DNA from: Paramyrothecium sp. XJ0827
Taxonomy: Eukaryota; Ascomycota; Sordariomycetes; Hypocreales; Stachybotryaceae
Reading direction: 5' to 3'
Assembly (NCBI GenBank): GCA_020881915.1
Contig: JAJFPB010000008.1
Span: forward strand, 2,852,001 to 2,916,000
Length of the DNA stretch: 64,000 nt
The notes beneath the pieces were generated by a model that saw only the letters and a list, made by a program, of their open reading frames with translations, searched no databases and had not been told where the DNA came from. This document shows, piece by piece, positions 1-11,326 of this stretch (positions are counted from its first letter, which is position 1; every line of letters begins with the position of its first letter). The translations under genes and the position numbers were made by a program.

Positions 1-1093
1 TGTGCCCACACTGCGTGTTTGAATGTTGTTATATTTAGTCTGTTTGTCACTCCGTGTCAATCTTAGCTTTAATGCCTTTATTCAAGGAGTAGAACGATTC
101 TTGGAGGTATGGTCCTCTCGCAAGGACAAATAAAAGAAGAGACCTTATTTTGGCTCTTGGTCATCCACAACAGATAAGTGCCAACGTTTCAGGTGATGCA
201 TCGGCGGACCAAAGCTGCTGCAAAAGTTTGCACCTTCCTTTTCTTGACTTTGCTTCTTGGCCAGGTGCAACTGGTCGTTACTGGTTCGCCTGTATAACGA
301 CGCTGCAGTGCTGACCCCGGTGCAAGCTACTTTCCAGTTAATTATGACGCTAGTTCAGCAGCACTAACCGCTCGACTATTTGTTACTTGCTGAAAGGTTC
401 CGAACACCCCTCAAAAGCCACGCGCAATGCCCCCACTCCAAACCCATGAGCGTTTGGTTGACCTACTGTTCAGGTGCTGAACATCCTTCTAGCTATAGGG
501 TTTCCGGAAACATTGAGTCGAGGTCTTGGCAGAAGGCATGAAGTCAAACAACAAAACCGGATTTACTGAGGTGCAGTATTGATATCCATTCCAAGGATTT
601 GCCGGATAAGCACGACATCCAGTCGCTCCTTCAGCAGACTAGAGAGTTGTGTGGCTGTGTGGCCGGGCCGAGACGGGCCGGAGATCAAGACGACTCCCCT
701 CTTCGGCATATTCCACAACCACGAATGTGTTAATCGTTTGTAATTATCCGTCACTTGCACGCTTCCCCTCTTTATCGTTGCATTATTACGGCACAAGATC
801 GACAGTCTTAAATACCACACAAGGTTTGGAGAACTTACGATCCCCACAAAACCCCGCACGCGGTTCGTATATCCAAGGGACGATGCAACTTTGGATGCCA
901 CTTTCCATGTAACTACCGTCTCCTGTCGACCCCTACATCATGTCCGCTTTGTGCCGAAAGCCTAGAGCCGTATATCTAGGGTTGCATGGTCAGACGGTAG
1001 AAGTCTATAAGAATACCAGGTAGCCCGCGGTTTCTCAAACATTAGCACGATAAGTTTATCTGTAGTCTATTTTTTACCTCTCCTGCTTCAGCC
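1..1093. other. intergenic, upstream of GH2 gene
   Basis: No convincing gene is visible. Short open frames on both strands lack family features. The last 150 bases form the presumed promoter and 5' leader of the GH2 gene. Confidence 0.5.
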
Positions 1094-3706
1094 ATGAAGT
1101 TGACAGGAGTTTACGGACTCTTGAACCTAGGCTTCTTTTGCCTTCTTGGTAGTGCAGCCCCTTCTTCAGATAATGCCTACCGGAGAGCGCCATCGTCTCC
1201 GGGTCGAGAACGCATTAGTCTAAATAAGGATTGGAAGTTTTCACGTTTCACGACTGACCCAGATGGTCTGGCTTACAACACGACCCTTAAGCCTTGGATT
1301 TTGCCAGCTGCCAACGACTTCATTGTCGATGGGAAGAAGCATAAACGTCCTGATGGGCCAACGCCTGGAGGGAACGTCAGCTACATACAATCCTCATTCA
1401 ACGATGAAGATTGGGATTCTGTGAATTTACCCCATGACTGGGCCATCAAGGGACCTTTCAACGCTCCTGGAATCATCGGTGGAATGGGACGACTTCCGAT
1501 CAATGGAGTTGGCTGGTATCGCCGAAAACTCACCTTCTCTGAGGCCGATGCTGGCAGATCCGTGTTTCTCGATGTTGACGGTGCCATGTCATACTCGGCC
1601 GTATGGTTGAATGGCGTCTTAGTTGGTGGCTGGCCGTTCGGATATGCGTCATACAGGCTCGATCTAACGCCTTACATCAAAATTGGCGAGACAAATCAAT
1701 TGGCTGTTCGCCTCGAAAATGCCGTTGACTCCTCGCGGTGGTATCCTGGTGCTGGAATATACCGCAATGTGTGGTTGGTCAAGGTGAACCCGGTTCATGT
1801 GGCCCAATACGGAACTCAGATCACCACTCCGACTGTCTCGTCTGACGAGGCCGCTGTCGAAATTGTGGTAAATGTCGAGAACGACAGTGAAGACGACCAA
1901 AATGTTTTTGTGGAGTCTGAACTCAAGATCAAAGGGGGTGCTGGCGTGGTCAAGTCCGAGAAAGCATCTATCACTGTGCCTTCAGGAGGCAAAGAAGCCA
2001 CAAAGGCCTCTTTGACGATTAAGAACCCTTCACTCTGGGGTCCACCACCAGATCAAACACCGAATCTTTATGTGGCTGTCACAACTGTCTTTGCTGAGGA
2101 TGGCACGGTCATCGACCAATACGAAACCACTTTTGGCGTCCGCTCCGTTTCTTATGATGCAGATCGAGGCATTATAGTCAACGACAAGGAAGTGCGTACC
2201 TACGGAGTGAACAACCACCATGACCTAGGAAGTTTAGGTGCCGCGTTTAACGTGCGAGCTGCTGAGCGACAATTTGAGGGTCTACTGGAATTGGGTTGCA
2301 ACTCATTGCGCACATCACACAACCCGCCTGCCCCAGAGCTTTTGGACCTTGCAGATTCCTTGGGATTTCTCGTTATGGATGAGATCTTCGATGTGTGGAA
2401 CCAGGGAAAGATTGTCAACGACTTTCATCTCATCTTTCCAGACTGGCATGAGCCGGATCTCCGTTCTTTCATTCGGCGGGATTTCAATCATCCATCCGTC
2501 ATATCCTGGAGCATCGGAAACGAAATTCCAGAGCAGCGATCGGCGGCGGGCGCAGCTACTGGCAAAATACTTTATGACATTGTCTACGAGGAAGACGGGA
2601 CAAGGCCAGTTACTTCAGGTCTCAACAATGGCCAGCCCGGTGATGGTCTTGTCAACCTTGTTGACCTCAAGAGCCTGAACTACCAAGGTGAAGGCCGAGG
2701 AGGCAATAATCCCTCGTTTCCAGCGTTCCGTAGCCGCTACCCGAACAACCTGATATGGACAAGTGAAAGTGCCTCCACGCTCAGCACCCGCGGAACCTAC
2801 ATCTTCCCCGTGACGAGCAACATAAGCACTATTGTCGCAGAAGGAAGGGGCGCTAATACTTCTGCTCTCGAGGTCAGTGCCTACGATCTGTATGCACCGT
2901 CCTGGGCAGCCAGCCCAGACTATGTCTTCCGACAGCAGGACCGGCATCCTTTTGTGGCGGGCGAGTTTGTGTGGACTGGCTGGGACTACATTGGTGAGCC
3001 GACGCCCTTCGACAATGAGGAGGGCGCACGCAGCTCTTACTTTGGTATCATTGATCTTGCTGGTTTCAAGAAGGACAGATTCTTCTTGTACCAGTCGCGT
3101 TGGCGACCAGACTTGAAATTTGCCCACATCCTGCCTCACTGGAGCTTTGGGGAAGACCGCGTCGGCAAGGTCACCCCAGTGCACGTATTCTCCTCTGCTG
3201 ATGAGGCAGAGCTGTTCGTGAATGGAAAGTCAGCCGGCAAGCTTACGAGGGAGCCGTTGACCTATCGTTTCCGATGGGACAACGTTACCTACTCACCTGG
3301 AGAGATCCGCGTGGAGACGTACAAGGAAGGTTCAATTTGGGCGGTGGCAAGCAAGAAAACAGTTGGCACCGCGTCCGCCCTGAACATCACTGCCGACCGC
3401 AGCAAGATTTCTGCAGACGGCTCAGACTTGTCTTTCATCACAGTCGCTGTCATAGATGAGGATGGAGATGTAGTGCCTGAGGCGAGTAACAGTATCACCT
3501 TCTCCATCGATGGGCCTGGCGAGATTGTTGCCACAGATAATGGCAAACCGAGCGACTTGACCCCATTCCCATCGCTTACGCGTGAAGCTTTCAGTGGTTT
3601 GGCACTTGCTATCGTTCGTACATACGAAGGAGAGACGGGTGAAATTACTGTTTCAGCTACGGCCGAGGGGCTAGCGGAAGTCAGAACAGTAGTGACAGCC
3701 GCATGA
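1094..3706 (+). CDS. secreted glycoside hydrolase family 2 beta-galactosidase-type enzyme
   Basis: An intronless 870-residue protein with an N-terminal signal peptide (hydrophobic LLNLGFFCLLGSAAP), so it is probably secreted. The order is a GH2 sugar-binding jelly roll (about 40-240, with WYRRKL and LDVDGAMSYSAVWLNG), an immunoglobulin-like domain (about 240-355), a TIM barrel (about 355-690) and C-terminal beta-sandwich/Big-like domains (about 700-870). In the barrel, NNHHDLG, LRTSHNPPAPE and SWSIGNEIPEQ are visible; the Glu of GNE is the expected acid/base, and the Glu of IWTSESAS is a good nucleophile candidate. The family hydrolyses terminal beta-galactosides or related beta-linked sugars of plant polysaccharides. 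Beta-galactosidase is the best call; beta-glucuronidase or another GH2 specificity is possible. Length is typical and the frame is intact. Confidence 0.88.
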   Translation: MKLTGVYGLLNLGFFCLLGSAAPSSDNAYRRAPSSPGRERISLNKDWKFSRFTTDPDGLAYNTTLKPWILPAANDFIVDGKKHKRPDGPTPGGNVSYIQSSFNDEDWDSVNLPHDWAIKGPFNAPGIIGGMGRLPINGVGWYRRKLTFSEADAGRSVFLDVDGAMSYSAVWLNGVLVGGWPFGYASYRLDLTPYIKIGETNQLAVRLENAVDSSRWYPGAGIYRNVWLVKVNPVHVAQYGTQITTPTVSSDEAAVEIVVNVENDSEDDQNVFVESELKIKGGAGVVKSEKASITVPSGGKEATKASLTIKNPSLWGPPPDQTPNLYVAVTTVFAEDGTVIDQYETTFGVRSVSYDADRGIIVNDKEVRTYGVNNHHDLGSLGAAFNVRAAERQFEGLLELGCNSLRTSHNPPAPELLDLADSLGFLVMDEIFDVWNQGKIVNDFHLIFPDWHEPDLRSFIRRDFNHPSVISWSIGNEIPEQRSAAGAATGKILYDIVYEEDGTRPVTSGLNNGQPGDGLVNLVDLKSLNYQGEGRGGNNPSFPAFRSRYPNNLIWTSESASTLSTRGTYIFPVTSNISTIVAEGRGANTSALEVSAYDLYAPSWAASPDYVFRQQDRHPFVAGEFVWTGWDYIGEPTPFDNEEGARSSYFGIIDLAGFKKDRFFLYQSRWRPDLKFAHILPHWSFGEDRVGKVTPVHVFSSADEAELFVNGKSAGKLTREPLTYRFRWDNVTYSPGEIRVETYKEGSIWAVASKKTVGTASALNITADRSKISADGSDLSFITVAVIDEDGDVVPEASNSITFSIDGPGEIVATDNGKPSDLTPFPSLTREAFSGLALAIVRTYEGETGEITVSATAEGLAEVRTVVTAA

Positions 3707-4673
3707 ACAGACAGACAGAAAGCCGGTTATCGTTAACTATGACCAGAACCTGCTTAACAGGACGGGGTGCTTTAAATAAATTGGTATCGCCTTCCACGAT
3801 CTCCATCAACATTCCGGACCCCTGTTTTCCGACGTCCTCATCCGTGAATCATCTACGCGGTGTCATAACTCTGTGTTTGTCCATAACGACTTTACAAATC
3901 CCTCTAGTTTCTTGTTACTTTGTCACTAGGTGGGACAGGAATCTTTGGCTCGGAGCTGATATCAACCGCAAACTGGAGGACAATTGACCGTCACTCGGCT
4001 GGTTGGAGGCTTGCATCTTGCAGTTTCGATACGGCGCTATAAATTGACCTCTTCCAAGCGCATAGGAGAGCGAAAAGATTCGTATTTTCTGCTAGTAGAG
4101 ACGCCAAGAAAGCATTCTGTGTGTGTAACGATTGTTCACGTTCAGATTAATGTCTCTTTCCATGTTACATAAAAGTGATGAGAAAACTCGGCATTAAATA
4201 TGCTAGGTGACAAAACAGGGTATACTCAGGTCTTCCGGAATACTATCGGCACGTGGAGGGATGTGTGGATCATGACATAAGGAATAGGCATTTGTTTTTC
4301 GGTATGTGCCATTAGGACGTCGTTTTCAGGAGCTCTGCTGCCGTTGCAGGCAAGAACGAGCATCAGCGTAACATCTGTTAATGGTAAATACATCAAAGAC
4401 CCTAAGAAGAGACTGGGGTAGAAGAATAAAAGGACAATTTTCTGACTGAAACGAGACAATGTCTGTCTGTAATGGCTCTGAGCATACCAAGTACAGCCCC
4501 ATTTTTCCTGTGAGAACATTGGTTTGCTAACATCCAAACATGATATTGGCTAGAAAACACATGGACTCAACCAGGCCTGTGAAACCGTTAAAGAGCAAAC
4601 CAGATATAGAAGCAGAAGATTGGTGACCAGACCTGATCTATGTTTCTAGAAAAACGATCGAGTCTAGCATCTG
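3707..4673. other. intergenic, convergent 3' regions
   Basis: This lies between the ends of the GH2 gene and the bZIP gene. No supported gene or repeat is seen. Confidence 0.5.
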
Positions 4674-6141
4674 TCACCTAGTTCTGTTTTGACCTAGTTC
4701 TGTTGCCAATCCATATGTGTCAAAGTTTCTGATTACATCCCACAGTTCCTGGCTGGGGCAACAAAGCAGCATCGCTAAGACGAGCATAGCTTTTGGTAAT
4801 TCCTGCTCCGCTGAGATGGCCATTGGCATCATTATGCTTGCGACTAGAGTCCAGGTGTTTGGAATCTGTGCAGTCACTTCGTTGTTAGGGCTATTGGTAA
4901 CACGTCGGAGTGAATGGGAAAAAGGCGGACAATCTACAAAAGGGAAAAAATGACTAACCTCATGTGGGAGCGGCTGCAATATGTGTGCGAGTCCAGCAGA
5001 TTCCTTGGTCAGGCTTGCGATTTCTTTGACTTGTAATCGTTTCCTTGCTGCTACGCACTCTTCGACGTAAGCCTCTTCGGCACTTTTGAATGTTTCCCTG
5101 GTGTATGCGGCTCGCTCCCAAGTGCTCCAGGTTTTGGAGTGCTCTCTGATCCCAGATAGAAACATGGACAGGTCTCGGGCTCGACTCAGCGATTGATTGT
5201 AAGAAAGCAATGCGGAGTCGCTCAAGTCAGAGGTGTAATAGCACAGCATAGCATCTTCCAAGTTGTTGAAGCCAAGCTTCCCACTGTACTCCATAAGGAG
5301 GCTTAGTCGTCTAGGCAACGACACATCGGGCCCAACTTTGGTGGAGTATCCAGCATCGCGGCTATGCCTTGATTTGAATTCTATTGGAAGATCTCGATCG
5401 CCATGGGTTGAAGAGTCACTGCTCCCACAGGAACCGAACAGATGGATAGGGACGTCATGGTCTGCTTGCAGTGCCCCGCCGGGAAGTCTATCGGTGAGCC
5501 CGTGTGTTTTGTGTGATGGGGGGGTTGGCTCTTGTTGCACAAGTGCCGGACCAGATATAGAACCACCAAAAGCTGCCAAAGGCCAGCTACAGTCGCTTGA
5601 GACAGAGGTCCTCCCGCCTTGTGACACAGTTTCTGGAGTGACCATATGGCTTAGCGGCTCGAAACTAGCAATAGTTTGTTCGACTTCGTGATAGAAGGAT
5701 GACATTGGTTCTCCAACCGCGATGAATGAATCAGAAAAGCCACTAGTAGGGCGGATATACTTCGAAGCGCCGGTCTCCCTATCGGTGGATGCAGCTGCTG
5801 ATTCGGGCATCGGCAGACAGACTTGCTGTAACACGAGCTCTGATATGGTATCAAGTGAAGCTTCCGGTCGAGTTGCAACTCCTGGAGAAGGCGATGCTGT
5901 CTGTTCCGTCTCAAGATGCGTCTCTGGTTGCTTGTCGGACTGCTTTTCAAGCTGCTTCTCAAGCTGCCTCTCAAGTTCATGAATCCGTGACTTGAGCTTT
6001 GACCCTATACGATGGTGAGCATGCTTTTGGGGATGTGGTTGACAGAAAGTGGAACATACGATGTGTCCTTTGAGCTATGCGATTCTGAATTCTTTTCTTC
6101 TCCTTCGGGTCTGCAATGCTAGTCCAATCTTGTTTTTCCAT
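4674..6141 (-). CDS. fungal bZIP transcription factor
   Basis: Two exons: 6141-6060 and 6004-4674, joined across a 55-nt GT-AG intron (5' end GTATGT). The join restores a basic region, [14 protein letters not shown], which carries the N-x7-R signature of bZIP DNA-binding domains (N-RIAQRTH-R). It is followed by [20 protein letters not shown], a short leucine-zipper-like coiled coil. The rest (about 390 residues) is a low-complexity middle and a helical C-terminal part, as in fungal bZIP proteins with a conserved C-terminal domain of unknown function. It is a nuclear regulator with unknown target. The start is the only ATG placing the basic region near the N-terminus. A possible intron at 4958-4891 would create an early stop, so I did not use it. 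Confidence 0.8.
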
Positions 6142-8700
6142 ATTTCAATGTCTACTGTGCACGAGCCGTCCTGGCAACTGACTGGTAAGAACTGGTGAGA
6201 ATATAGTGGCCTTAACCGAGCGGAAAGAGGAACAACGAAATCAAAATCACACATCCGGTGGGATTAGAGTGAAAGCCGTCTACTAAATTAATCTGAAAGC
6301 TGAAGGCAAAACAACTCCGTTGATCAAGGGGTTATCATAGAGCCAGGCAAAGGTTTCGGCATCTGCTAGCGACGTTGACTAACCCGGTCACCATAGGTCC
6401 AGGATGGGACCGGTATGATTCCGGGGATCCCGGGGATCCCGGTGTGGGCGCTCGCATAAGGTTTACCAGGATTCATTTTCCCACATCCCGTTGCCGAAGC
6501 CGTCCCAGTACCACTACTGTACGCATTCGATTCGGATCGATTCCGGTGGGGCGCTGGCATAGGGTTTACCAGGGTCCATTCCTACCAGAGACCATAGCTG
6601 CAGCGTTCTCAAGCACCAATACGGGTAAACGGCAGCACAGGGTACGTCGGAGTCCACGTCTTCTTGAGTGTTGTCAACCACCGATTATCCAGCGGGACAA
6701 GCATGGGGTTCAATTAGAAGCCGGAAGAAGCCAGTGACTCCATGGAGCTAAGGGATTTCCGTCTCGTCACAGTAGCTCTATTCCAGCTCTATAGATTCAG
6801 CTGACGTAGGGGCTGACAAAAGTACTGCGGGGGTAGCTCCATGTTTGATGGATCATGGCAATCGAGGAGACGAGCGGTGGGTCACATTCCACGAACGGGC
6901 GCCGGGGTTTTTATAGCCCCGATAGACAGCCAGACTGGCCGTCCCAAGTGTGCTACAAAAGCATTCTTTTTCTTGTCCTGGGAGTCGTAGATATGGATTC
7001 TTATGCCATACTATCCTGATTTTTCCAAGGCTGAGGTATCTCGTTGTAATTTCTCTGATATCCTTCCCTTTCTACACATCACTTCTATTCCCTTGACTAT
7101 ATCAACGTGAGATGCATATGGCATAAGACAAAGGTAAAACAAGTCCACGACCTTTTCAATCTTTCTAAATTTCTGTGTTGTTAGCCAGATGATCATGTGC
7201 ATACCAGCATTTGATTGTACCAAATTGCCTGTTAGATGATTGTCTTCTATCCATCTCATTAATAGATGTTGCTGCCTTTGTCATAGTCTGTTAGAAATAA
7301 CTTGACTGGCAGCGCTAGTGATGTTTTCAGGCCGGATTCTAGCCGGAAAGGTCTGCCACTTACCTTTCGGTATTCTGTCTGCCATCGAGGTATCGCAAGA
7401 GGCAGCCAACATAGTAATTGTAGATGTGCGGGGTTCAGAACGGTACTGACTGAGCTCAAGTGTGTTGAGTAAGACAGGTGGGGCCGGATACATGTCTTTC
7501 GGCCTCACGCAGGCCTCTAGGTGACAGGTTCGGTTCATGCTAGGGTGCTTGGCTCTGGGGACATCCCGGTTTTCAGGTGGCTTCTTTGTCTGTGGGTCAT
7601 GATCGGCCGAGGTCTGACCGCTTATTGCCTGCCCGAGCAACGGGCTGTATGAAGTTGCCAAAATGCCTTTTTGCGCATGCTGTTGTGAAGGCCCCGTCTT
7701 CATCGCTTAATTTTCATATGAATTTGCTCAAGGCTCTAACGGGGTTAGTTCAGCCTTTTCTCCAAGTAGGTAGGGATTTCATCCAGAACCATCAATGCTC
7801 GGGTCGCTGTTGGGTTCTTTTCTTCCTATAAAACATTAGAGATCCATCCTATAATCGCCTAGGCTGGACTCTGTCCTCCAATTAATAACACACCCCTGAG
7901 TCTTTCAGCCCAATGACGGACCCCTACAGGATCGTCCATGCAGAGTAGAGAGTTGCTTGAAGCTGCGGGATACTCAGTGCGCGACCCACCCGCACGAAAC
8001 GCCCGCAAACACATCCCGTGTCTTTCTCCTCTCCAACCCGGTTCACCGAGGGACAGGGCTTATTTACGGTCACGGGCCGTCCCGTCACAGTACACTCTAC
8101 GAAGCCCATTACACCGTATGGGATTCCTGAGGTGTACAAATTGCTGTATAAACATGTCGCAATACTCGTATTTCTCGCGTGATTGCCCTTGCCGAACACC
8201 CAATCATGGCCACACTAGCAAGACGATCTAGCCAGAGACTGGATCTACTGCAGCTCGGAATTTGAACTGGCAGCTCGTGCAGCGGCACGTTTGTGCCAGT
8301 TAATGCTTGCTCGGGTCTGAACTTCATCTGAAAATCACGGAAACTGACCGAAGTGTGCATCCTGGCACTGACTTCAGGGTCATAGCTTCTATTCGCTTCC
8401 AGAAACTAGAATTCCTGGCTTCTTGCTGCGGGATGAACACTGAGATGGTGCTCCGCCACGTGCCCTAATGATTGCGCATCAGTGTTTCCCAAGTATTCCT
8501 CGAAGTACGATTAGGTAAAGTGATGCAGTCCATCGTCCTGGTCACAAAAAAAAAGAGAAGAAAGTACCTCAGCGTCGACAGAGGATCAGCGACGGGATTC
8601 GGACAGCAACCGACCGGATCGCCATGGCCTCGGTGACGCTAGAAGCAGTACCATTTATTACTATATTGCTGGCCGTTGATGGGTTTCACATTCGACAAGG
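6142..8700. other. long intergenic stretch
   Basis: About 2.5 kb without a gene I can support. It contains imperfect direct repeats at 6447-6590 and many short frames without family features. Confidence 0.4.
6447..6590. repeat. imperfect direct repeat, about 104-bp spacing
   Basis: A motif GGCGCT-GCATA-GGTTTACCAGG-TCCATT occurs near 6448-6480 and again near 6553-6585 with a few mismatches. A third, weaker resemblance lies near 6618-6655. No coding content is associated. Confidence 0.5.
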
Positions 8701-8960
8701 GACGATTTGGAAGGCAATCCGACTGTGCGAAACCGTCTTATTGCATCAACCAACCAGCTTGTGAAGGAGGTATGCATTTGTCACAAGCTTGTAAGAGAGC
8801 AGGATATGCTTTCCTTCGAGATGAAAGCGCCGGGCTTGATGGCGGGCTTGATGACATTTGTTAATTTTAAAGTTCTTAGTGTTTGTGATTATACAAACTC
8901 ACATAAGGAGACTACATCGCAAGGGCCTGCGGTGACGGTGGCTGACAGACACAAAGGGGT
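8700..8960 (+). pseudogene. relic of an NLR-type nucleoside phosphorylase (PNP_UDP) domain
   Basis: One frame reads IASTNQLVK, then LSFEMKAPGLM, then SVCDYTNSHK. These match in order and spacing the motifs IACANQVMK, LCFEMEAAGLV and GICDYSDSHK of the intact PNP domain at 31944-32993. Flanking sequence has no extended frame, no start and no NACHT part. I infer a short remnant of a decayed fungal NLR gene, so it should not be called a functional gene. Confidence 0.6.
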
Positions 8961-9390
8961 CACTCGCAACTACTGTGCCACACCCTTCCGCCGCCTCCCC
9001 CCGCTCAAAAAAGGAGGAAGAAAATTCATGGTTAGGGAATCGATTCTGTTTACTCTTATTTCGCGTTAGCCTCTTGCATGTATGCCCAAGGTAAAGTATG
9101 CCGGAAATATCTACTCATCGCCGTGTCAAGGCCGTCAATTCGTCCAATCAGAAGTCAAGTTCCACGGCTGCCTATCTATGCAACTGCAAAGTTCAATATT
9201 TCTCCACGCGATTCTTAACCCCATGTCAGTGCAGGCCATTCCTCTTGTATTACAGCGTGGAGAGATTCGAGTGTCCGTTCTAGTCTCTTGTAGTTCTTGG
9301 TAGCAAGATAATGTCTTCTCGAATCCCACTCCATACTCTGAGCACAGCATAGCACATCAGTCATGCGTGTATGTCGATTCCAATCTAGGC

Positions 9391-10174
9391 CTAAGGCTTG
9401 CGAGCCAAAGCAATGCAGCTAAATCGAAGATTTTCTTCTCCTCCTTCTGCGTTCAATTTGATGATCCTGCTGATGCCCAGGTCAAGAGCTCGCGGACTGA
9501 GAACGTCCTCGTCGTCAGCAAGACTTCCCCTCTCCAGAGGACCCATTCTCGACCCTTCTAGCTCCCAGAGCTTCCCACCGCTCCTGACAAAACTCACGAA
9601 ATGCCCACCATTACGCTCGCTCGTAGGGTCCGCGTAGCTATCGCCGGCCTGCTCGACCAACTTGTGAGCAAGTTCGAAAGGCTCGCTGTTGTATAGCATC
9701 TCGGCGCGTCTGGTCATATCCAGAGGTATGGCGAGGCTTCTGATTGTCGCGAGATCCGAATCAGGCTGGATAAAGTCGACGGCTGGACCATTGATCACGC
9801 TATGGAGTAGACCGATCGAGCCGCAGGCGTGGCCGATGGTCTGCTTGAACCAAATGACCGGTTCGTCGGGGCCAGATCCAGTGTAGGGTTCTTTTCTGGC
9901 GTCTTCGTCCTTGCGATTTCGATCCCAAGCTGGTGTCAGTGGAATTATGACCAGCAGAGCCAGGGCCGGTCGAGGAATATGTGCGAGTAGTTCGGGTTCG
10001 TTCAGGGAGTAGACGTCGTAGAATTGGAGCTCGGACGACAGACCCAACTTGGCTGCCAATTGGTTCATTACATCGGGGTTGTTCTCTGCGAGTTGCGATG
10101 AGTTTCTAACCAAGACGACTGGTCCATGACGGCTTAACTCCCTTACCAAGCATTACCCATGTCTTGTTTTCCAT
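9391..10174 (-). CDS. ubiquitin C-terminal hydrolase (peptidase C12, UCH-L type)
   Basis: Exon 1 is 10174-10147 and exon 2 is 10085-9391, with a 61-nt GT-AG intron. The join gives an N-terminus MENKTWVML-ENNPDVMNQ, matching the family's conserved start of type (F/W)VPLENNPEVMN. The catalytic site is visible: QTIGHACGSIGLLH holds the nucleophile Cys, GGHFVSFV the His, and LWELEGSRMGP the Asp-equivalent Glu/Asp region (the usual text is YELDG; here it is ELEG). DVYSLNEPELLAHIPRPALAL is also typical. About 240 residues, normal for the family. The enzyme removes small adducts from the ubiquitin C-terminus in the cytosol or nucleus. The Asp-to-Glu reading at ELEG deserves checking. It is probably a housekeeping gene outside the cluster to the right. 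Confidence 0.88.
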
Positions 10175-11326
10175 CTTGGAGAATCGGCAGATGAGGGACG
10201 TCGAAGAGCCAGAAATGCTCGCAGGAAGGAGATGTTGTAGAGATTGCAGGATCTAATCGCTAGAACTGTCGGAAACCCGGATGTCCGATAGCAGCTGTGA
10301 GATGATCAAAGGCAACCATTGCGGAAAGCCGGATGTGATACAAGCGGAGAGTCATAATGTGCTCGCGGGGCGATGTTTATCCGCGCCAAGCCTCTCCTCG
10401 ATATTGGAAAACATACAAACCACCGCTGTGTAAGTGCAGGGTCAAGTTTGATATCACACAACCGCGGATCGACCCGTTCCCTCCAACTTCTTCCTCGAGA
10501 GAACTCGCAGGCTTCGACACGCGGGAGGGTCAGACAATAGAAAGAACTTCACCAAAATCTTCTTCCTTTTCAAAAGTCTTTTTTTTTCTATTCCACAAAG
10601 GTGAAGGATCAAACTTCCGCCCGTGGAAACAAGAATTCCCCGAAACGGAGGCGGATTGATCACTGGATCCGTGATTTAATTAGAGCCGGAACGAACCCGA
10701 GGAGACTACATCTTTGAGCAGATGGGAGGGAGAAGTGCCTGGCTTATTCAGGTAGTTTTCAAGGTGCATAATATTCTTGACTCATATCTCAAGGTGTACG
10801 TATACTCTCGAGCAAGATTTGGTCATTGAGAGGACGCGCAAGCGCAGCGAACCGATGGTACACTTCGTTCAAGTTCACCTTAAGTGAAGGGGAGGTCAGC
10901 TTCCAGGGGCTCGGAGGGCGTGAGCTTCCCCGCAATTGACATACTTGACTAGTTTGACATACGAAACGAATTATTCACACTTGGCGGCACACAAGGGACA
11001 GGGATTCCGAAAGCTAATTACATGTCCGGTAGGGATGAGGTTTCCTACCGAGCAACAAATGCCAGCGGAGTTTGATTACGAAACTGACACCGATGGCTTT
11101 TCTACTTTACCACAGCATCATCCCTCTCCACAGACTGAACTTGCATAGTTATTGAGTTGCTCACATCCCACTCGTGAAGTAAGTAAGTTTGTTCTTCACT
11201 CACCCTCCAGCTCCAGTCGTCCCAACTTTATTCCCCTTTCCCCCATCCGTGGAGCTCTCGTAGCACTTCAACAGCCTGAGCACCTATTCCCCCTGTTACG
11301 ATAGGCTATCACTCAAGCCTTTCAGC
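10175..11326. other. intergenic, divergent promoters of UCH and MFS genes
   Basis: No supported gene is seen. Both flanking genes start outwards from here, so it must hold two promoters. C/T-rich runs precede the MFS start, as is common in fungal promoters. Confidence 0.5.

Noticed and set aside
2615..3184. 189-codon minus-strand frame inside the GH2 gene
   Set aside because: It is antisense to an intact conserved enzyme and shows no family features.
4891..4958. Second intron in the bZIP gene (GTTAGT...ATAG)
   Set aside because: Removing 68 nt shifts the frame to an immediate stop, while the unspliced frame stays open.
9391..10174. UCH gene as part of the biosynthetic cluster
   Set aside because: It is a housekeeping family, separated by 1.15 kb from the MFS gene, with no biosynthetic role implied.
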